Shown piece by piece: positions 6,745-9,788 of a stretch of DNA of 9,788 nt. Position 1 is the first letter of the stretch, and each line of letters starts with the position of its first letter. The DNA is taken from NCBI GenBank assembly GCA_021796175.1, contig JAJYOM010000055.1:1-9788 (forward strand), given 5' to 3'. A program made the position numbers and the translations under genes. Origin of the DNA: Thermoplasmata archaeon. GTDB taxonomy: Archaea > Thermoplasmatota > Thermoplasmata > Sysuiplasmatales > Sysuiplasmataceae. The notes under the pieces were generated by a model. The model was not told the origin of the DNA. It made no database searches and was given only the letters and a program-made list of their open reading frames with translations.

Positions 6745-6776
6745 ACTTATAATCTATCTATACAGATACATGTATA
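6745..6776 (+). promoter_or_regulatory. Promoter and operator candidate of the first vapB
   Basis: ACTTATAATC (6745-6754) is a good TATA-like box centred about 29 nt before ATG 6779, which predicts a leaderless transcript. Between them lies TATACA-gataca-TGTATA (6759-6764 and 6771-6776), a perfect inverted repeat, with the nested 10-bp palindrome ATACATGTAT (6766-6775). This position suits autorepression by the antitoxin; the binding protein is inferred. Confidence 0.55.
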
Positions 6777-6778
6777 CC

Positions 6779-7066
6779 ATGTCTACAACAATCAGGATAA
6801 AGGAAGAGAAGAAGCAAACTCTCCAGGTATTCCTCGCGAGAATCTTTCTGGAGGAAGGACTTAAACTCAATGAACAGGACGCAGTTGGAGCACTCATCGA
6901 TTTCGGCACCGCTCATAAAGAAGAATTCATTAGGCAGATAAAGAAGACACCACTGGAAAAAGACGTCGCATGGAGAATGTTGAAAAAACCAGTCAATTGG
7001 GGAGTCAGGGATGCCGCTGAGAATGTCGATAAATACCTCAATGGACTGGAGTGCCAGGGAGAGTGA
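6779..7066 (+). CDS. VapB-like ribbon-helix-helix antitoxin
   Basis: A 95-residue protein beginning MSTTIRIKEEKKQTLQ, the beta-strand and first helix of an archaeal VapB-type ribbon-helix-helix protein, followed by FLEEGLKLNEQDAVGALIDFG (the second helix region) and a longer C-terminal part that would wrap the toxin (DVAWRMLKKPVNWGVRD and nearby). The start ATG 6779 is favoured because the TATA-like box lies 29 nt upstream; ATG 6770 is in frame but less well placed, and the frame's upstream extension to 6680 has no support. The frame is intact. It precedes a VapC gene that is broken, so this antitoxin seems to have lost its partner; it might still repress its own promoter or neutralise toxins elsewhere in the genome. 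Confidence 0.75.
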   Translation: MSTTIRIKEEKKQTLQVFLARIFLEEGLKLNEQDAVGALIDFGTAHKEEFIRQIKKTPLEKDVAWRMLKKPVNWGVRDAAENVDKYLNGLECQGE

Positions 7067-7403
7067 TGGGATTTCGGTCTTTGTTGATACTGGTGTATTC
7101 GTCGGTGTAAGAAACTCCAGGGACGACAAGCATGGGTTGAGTGTTGAATTAATCAGTAGTGCGCTGAAAGGCGCATTCGGGGCAGTCTACACATCAGACT
7201 ACATTGTTGACGAGGCGACAACTCTCGCAATGGCAAGAACGGGGAAATCAGAAATTGCATTCGACATAGGAGATTTCATCCTCTAGTCGTAACACATCAG
7301 ACTTCTCTGGACAGATAAGAATGTCTTCACTTCGGCCTGGGAATTGTTCAGAAGATACAGCGGCAGGAAGCTGAGCTTGCAAAGAAGAGAAATATATCAC
7401 TAA
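7041..7403 (+). pseudogene. VapC toxin with two in-frame stops, truncated
   Basis: The frame encodes a PIN-domain toxin: ISVFVDTGVFVGVRN with first catalytic Asp (Asp16 counted from ATG 7041) and YTSDYIVDEATTLAMARTG with the catalytic Glu (Glu58). It meets TAG at 7284 and TAA at 7290, yet the same frame continues with NVFTSAWELFRRYSGRKLS, the next conserved part of VapC, to about 7379. The usual following S-F-T-D segment with the third acidic residue, and all after it, is missing. Start is unclear: ATG 7041 overlaps vapB by 26 nt, while ATG 7066, overlapping the vapB stop as TGATG, would need a one-base shift. No active PIN site can form, so the toxin is dead unless recoding is assumed, for which nothing speaks. 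Confidence 0.8.
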
Positions 7404-7439
7404 GAGACTGGAAGAAACCAACATTGCACACGCATGAAG

Positions 7440-7450
7440 GCATTATATGC
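7440..7450 (+). promoter_or_regulatory. TATA-like box and short palindrome before the recombinase gene
   Basis: GCAT-TAT-ATGC is an inverted repeat that contains the TATA-like ATTATATG. Its centre is about 33 nt before the TTG at 7478, slightly long but acceptable for a leaderless promoter. The arms match the core of the palindrome before the second vapB (GCATATATGC), differing by one inserted T. Confidence 0.4.
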
Positions 7451-7477
7451 AGAAGATTGAGACCTCTTTGACCGCTT

Positions 7478-8560
7478 TTGAAACGTCATCAATATGACTT
7501 TACTGTGACTGCTTCTACAGAGCGTTGCCGTGTGCGCCGATACGCGTTTGACACAGCCAGCACAGCTCATCGGGACGCCGGCCGGAAGCACTATAAACTT
7601 GTGAGAGACATTTTGCATAACCGGGGTGAAGAGGCGGGCGCAGACTGGCTGCTCCTCGACCTGCTCTCCTCGCAGACACTTCGAGGTATCGGAATGAAAC
7701 CAGGAAAGGAAGAGCTGGCTGATTTTAGAACGTGGGCAGCAGGTTCGGGAAGTTATTCCCTGAGCACTGCTAGGAGAATGGAAAGAACGATCTCTTCGCT
7801 GTTCGAGACATTGAGCCTGGACAGACCAAATCCTTCCAGACTCTGGTCATATGTGGAAGAACAGCTGAAGAAGGGAAGAAGAGAGGGCACAATCAACTGC
7901 CAGATGAGAGATGTTGGTGCGTGGATGAAGTTCAGGGGCATAAAAATTGAAGTTCCCAACATTCGCCAGCGGAGAGCAGCTGAGCCCTGGGTACCGAGCG
8001 ACGATGATGTGATGAAGCTGATTCAACATAGCGCGGATCAGGGCAATAGGGGTCCAGCATTCAGAAACAAAGTGATTATCGAAGTGCTTGCCTTCTGCGG
8101 TCTCAGACTGGGAGAACTGGTTGGGCTGAACACTTCGGATGTGAGAGACGGATATATCAAAGTCAGGAGTGAGAAGCTGGAAGCTGAAAGGAGGGTCGGC
8201 CTGCCCGGATTCCTGATCACTGACATAAGGACATATGTCGCCCATTACAGAGGAAGAGGCGGCGATGCACTCTTCACCACGTGCGGCAGGCGTTTGTCCT
8301 ACAGCGCTGTAAGAAGGATGGTCAGGAGAGAGGGCAGAAGGGCCGGCATCGAGCAAATGCACCCGCATGCCCTGAGGCACTGGTGCGCAACCAGGCTTGT
8401 AAGGAGCGGTGTAAACCTGAGAGCCGTTCAGGTGCATCTGGGGCATGCATCTGTCAGCACGACGCAGCTGTACACGCATCTTTCGGCAGAAGAAGCCGCA
8501 AGAGAGGTCACGGGAGCATTTGAAAGCGTTTTTTCTGAAAGGAAAATAGGTCATAGTTGA
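7478..8560 (+). CDS. Tyrosine recombinase (XerA-like integrase)
   Basis: A 360-residue recombinase that breaks and rejoins DNA through a tyrosine. The catalytic domain (about 170-345) has all expected residues: Arg210 in FCGLRLGELVGL, a likely Lys233 in the beta-hairpin, His297 and Arg300 in HPHALRHWCATRL, His323 in LGHASVSTTQLYTH and nucleophile Tyr332. Residues about 75-165 form the SAM-like core-binding domain. It is about 70 residues longer at the N-terminus than typical archaeal XerA (about 280-290), and residues 1-50 look less conserved, so the true start may lie downstream (GTG 7505, 7532 or 7601). TTG 7478 is kept because of the TATA-like box at 7440-7450. It lies between a broken and a complete vapBC module, which suggests an integrative element rather than the housekeeping chromosome-dimer recombinase. 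No tRNA or att repeat was found nearby. Confidence 0.88.
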   Translation: MKRHQYDFTVTASTERCRVRRYAFDTASTAHRDAGRKHYKLVRDILHNRGEEAGADWLLLDLLSSQTLRGIGMKPGKEELADFRTWAAGSGSYSLSTARRMERTISSLFETLSLDRPNPSRLWSYVEEQLKKGRREGTINCQMRDVGAWMKFRGIKIEVPNIRQRRAAEPWVPSDDDVMKLIQHSADQGNRGPAFRNKVIIEVLAFCGLRLGELVGLNTSDVRDGYIKVRSEKLEAERRVGLPGFLITDIRTYVAHYRGRGGDALFTTCGRRLSYSAVRRMVRREGRRAGIEQMHPHALRHWCATRLVRSGVNLRAVQVHLGHASVSTTQLYTHLSAEEAAREVTGAFESVFSERKIGHS

Positions 8561-8624
8561 CGGGCAGGGAACGAGTCAGTGTCAAATCGAAACAACAATC
8601 AGAGTTTTGAAACACACAGATACA

Positions 8625-8640
8625 CATGCATATATGCATG
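8625..8640 (+). promoter_or_regulatory. 16-bp perfect palindrome at the start of the second vapB
   Basis: CATGCATATATGCATG is fully self-complementary. It spans both candidate start codons of the antitoxin (ATG 8626 and ATG 8638). Placed at the predicted transcription and translation start, it is a natural autoregulatory site, or it could fold in mRNA and hide the start. Which applies cannot be told from sequence. Confidence 0.55.
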
Positions 8641-8880
8641 GGAAGTAAAACCATCTCTCTGGAGGACTCTGCCTACACCAGGCTCAGGGCCGCGAAGCGT
8701 TCAGGAGAGAGCTTCTCCGACGTGATCCACAGGCTCCTGGGCAAAGGCGAGCCATCGTTGCTGGAATTTACCCGCCCTGTTGACAGGCAGGCTGCAGACA
8801 AAATCGCAGAAGCTGTGGCCAGGATAAAGCAGGAAGATATAGAATTGCAAAAGCGAAAAATAATGGAAGGAGGAGGGTAG
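8638..8880 (+). CDS. vapB: VapB antitoxin, PF02697-like
   Basis: An 80-residue antitoxin. SKTISLEDSAYTRLRAAKR, ESFSDVIHRLLGKG (to about residue 37) is the hallmark of the archaeal VapB family (PF02697, DUF217), in which these helices form the DNA-binding part and the C-terminal region masks the toxin. The remainder (PSLLEFTRPVDRQAADKI and a charged helix to EGGG) fits the toxin-binding arm. I prefer ATG 8638 because relatives begin with M-x-x-KTI; ATG 8626 would add MHIC and lies inside the palindrome. Two nearby GGAGG sequences at its 3' end (8869-8876) serve the next gene. The toxin follows after a single base, so the pair forms an operon. Confidence 0.88.
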   Translation: MGSKTISLEDSAYTRLRAAKRSGESFSDVIHRLLGKGEPSLLEFTRPVDRQAADKIAEAVARIKQEDIELQKRKIMEGGG

Positions 8881-8881
8881 T

Positions 8882-9283
8882 CTGGCATACATCCCCGACA
8901 CCTCGTTCATCATCGACCTGATGCGTTCTGATACAGGTGCAGTGCGCAAGGCAAGAGAGCTCGAGCAACTGCGTGAAGGGAAGCTGCTTCCCACACCTGT
9001 TCTCTATGAAATAATCTCAGGCTTTCTTTTCAGCCGTTCCAAATCCGAGGCGACCGCTTTTCAACGGCTGGCGGAAAGGTTCATTGTCGTTCCCTTTGAT
9101 GAGACCGCCGCGCTCAGGGCCGCCGAAATCAGAGCTGAACTTATGAAGACGGGGAGGGTAAAGTCACAAGTTGACACGATGATTGCCGGAATAGCATTAG
9201 CCGGAAACGATGTGCTTGTCACGCGGGACGCAGACTTCAGTGCGATGGCTGACTCTCTGGGCCTTGAAATAGAGGGCTATTGA
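8882..9283 (+). CDS. vapC: VapC PIN-domain ribonuclease toxin, apparent CTG start
   Basis: A 133-residue PIN-domain toxin, expected to cut RNA with a metal-dependent acidic site. All four acidic positions are present: Asp6 in AYIPDTSFIIDL, Glu43 in PVLYEIISGF, Asp98 in SQVDTMIAGIA and Asp116 in VLVTRDADFS. In the family the protein begins with M-x-x-x-x-D-T-S; here the matching codon is CTG 8882, one base after the vapB stop, with GGAGG 5-8 nt upstream. The first ATG, 8921, would delete the first catalytic Asp and the beta-strand, so it cannot give an active toxin. The choice is therefore a rare CTG start, or a toxin weakened by an ATG-to-CTG mutation. Otherwise the gene is intact, and low-efficiency initiation would keep toxin below antitoxin. 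Confidence 0.85.
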   Translation: MAYIPDTSFIIDLMRSDTGAVRKARELEQLREGKLLPTPVLYEIISGFLFSRSKSEATAFQRLAERFIVVPFDETAALRAAEIRAELMKTGRVKSQVDTMIAGIALAGNDVLVTRDADFSAMADSLGLEIEGY

Positions 9284-9287
9284 CCAG

Positions 9288-9315
9288 GCAGATCCGTGAA
9301 TTCCATTGGATCTGC
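9288..9315 (+). terminator. Hairpin after the vapBC operon
   Basis: GCAGATCC and GGATCTGC form a perfect 8-bp stem around a 12-nt loop that itself contains GAATTC. It starts 5 nt after the vapC stop, the usual place for a transcript end. There is no following T-tract, so it may protect the mRNA end rather than terminate. The right arm repeats the GGATCTGC seen in the left inverted repeat at 1718-1733. Confidence 0.4.
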
Positions 9316-9451
9316 AAGCTCTGTAACAGGCATTCACAGAGTAATGGCCAGCAGCCGAATCATCATTGACCTGGAGGGAAACTCGTTAAGGACAGTACTG
9401 CCTTATCATTAGCATCAGCATATCATTCACAGCATCCGGAGGCAGTCTGAA

Positions 9452-9788
9452 TTGCCAGAGTTAAAAGATACAGACACATCATTCAGGAGTATTGTTAAAC
9501 TTCCGTTCAGCATCACCGGCGGTTCACTCATTGACTTTGAAACCGTTGGTATTCCGGGAAGAAGAACCGTGCAAGATATCGTCACTTTCGGCTACATTGT
9601 TGGCAGCGAGGTAACAATTGTTCAGAGAAGGAGCAGGGACAAGGCGCAATACTATGCACTAATCAGGCAGATTGTCAATGGACTCCCAAGGCCCTTCTAT
9701 TCGAACAATGTGCCATTTGAACTGTCGGTGATAAAGGAGGAACTTTCACTTTCGATTTCACTTCGCCACTTTGTGAATATAATGGAAC
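9452..9788 (+). CDS. DEDD-type (RNase H-fold) exonuclease-like protein, 5' part
   Basis: 112 codons are visible before the window ends. GGSLIDFETVG (residues 23-33) matches the first exonuclease motif D-x-E (Asp28, Glu30) of RNase H-fold 3'-5' exonucleases of the YprB/PolB-exonuclease type, and FGYIVGSEVTIVQRR is the following beta-strand pair. RPFYSNNVPFEL (80-91) resembles the second motif, where such proteins have a Y/F-N-x-x-F-D/E pattern. These proteins degrade DNA or RNA; the substrate is unknown. The start is TTG 9452, with GGAGG at 9438-9442, because the frame upstream has no better start before a TAG at 9410. It is in the same direction as vapBC but separated by 168 nt and a hairpin, so it likely has its own promoter (CATATCATT near 9418-9426). 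Confidence 0.6.
   Translation, partial: MPELKDTDTSFRSIVKLPFSITGGSLIDFETVGIPGRRTVQDIVTFGYIVGSEVTIVQRRSRDKAQYYALIRQIVNGLPRPFYSNNVPFELSVIKEELSLSISLRHFVNIME

Noticed and set aside
6680..6778. 33-codon N-terminal extension of the first vapB
   Set aside because: It would place the start upstream of the TATA-like box and adds no family sequence.
7847..8554. 235-codon minus-strand ORF
   Set aside because: It is the antisense frame of the tyrosine recombinase, whose catalytic residues are all present on the plus strand.
9344..9412. 22-codon ORF starting MASSRIIIDLEG, in frame with and upstream of the exonuclease-like gene
   Set aside because: Very short and ending at TAG before the nuclease start. 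Its DNA resembles the vapC start around 8903-8916 over about 14 bases, which may be chance.
1..9788. CRISPR array or other tandem repeats
   Set aside because: No regularly spaced direct repeats of 20 bases or more were seen in the window.

Overview
The window looks like an accessory or flanking region of an archaeal genome, most likely from the Thermoplasmata or relatives; this is inference, as no rRNA or tRNA marker is present. The reasons are archaeal-type toxin-antitoxin modules (MazEF with an AbrB-fold antitoxin, and VapBC pairs with PF02697-like and ribbon-helix-helix-like antitoxins), TATA-like boxes about 26-32 nt upstream of several start codons (leaderless style), TTG, GTG and apparent CTG starts, a compact tyrosine recombinase, and a large secreted protein with a YVTN-like propeller, PKD domains and a C-terminal membrane anchor.

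Layout. 1-1019: an intact mazE-mazF operon on the minus strand, with its own promoter and a near-perfect palindrome between TATA box and start codon. 1020-2475: gene-poor, with one weak small ORF, a 116-bp segment bounded by imperfect inverted repeats, and a broken plus-strand gene with an in-frame stop and a frameshift. 2476-2795: a decayed minus-strand VapC (PIN) toxin with no antitoxin. 2923-5538: the 871-residue surface protein. 5622-6172: the minus-strand relic of an IS4-superfamily transposase, recognised by the Y-(2)-R-(3)-E-(6)-K signature. 6246-6613: two small unrecognised ORFs with an ATGA overlap. 6745-7403: a vapB antitoxin with a clear promoter, followed by a vapC destroyed by two in-frame stops and loss of its C-terminal part. 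7478-8560: an apparently intact tyrosine recombinase. 8625-9283: an apparently complete vapBC pair whose toxin seems to start at CTG and whose promoter region carries a 16-bp perfect palindrome. 9452-9788: the start of a DEDD (RNase H-fold) exonuclease-like protein, cut by the window edge.

Together this is a region of mobile-element and toxin-antitoxin turnover: two apparently complete modules, one antitoxin whose toxin is broken, one toxin relic without antitoxin, a transposase relic and an integrase, around one conserved-looking surface protein. I do not see a clearly new multi-gene system. The most unusual signals are the palindromes placed on TA start regions, a related palindrome in the integrase promoter, the CTG start of the last toxin, and a lysine-rich motif recurring in otherwise unrecognised small or broken ORFs.
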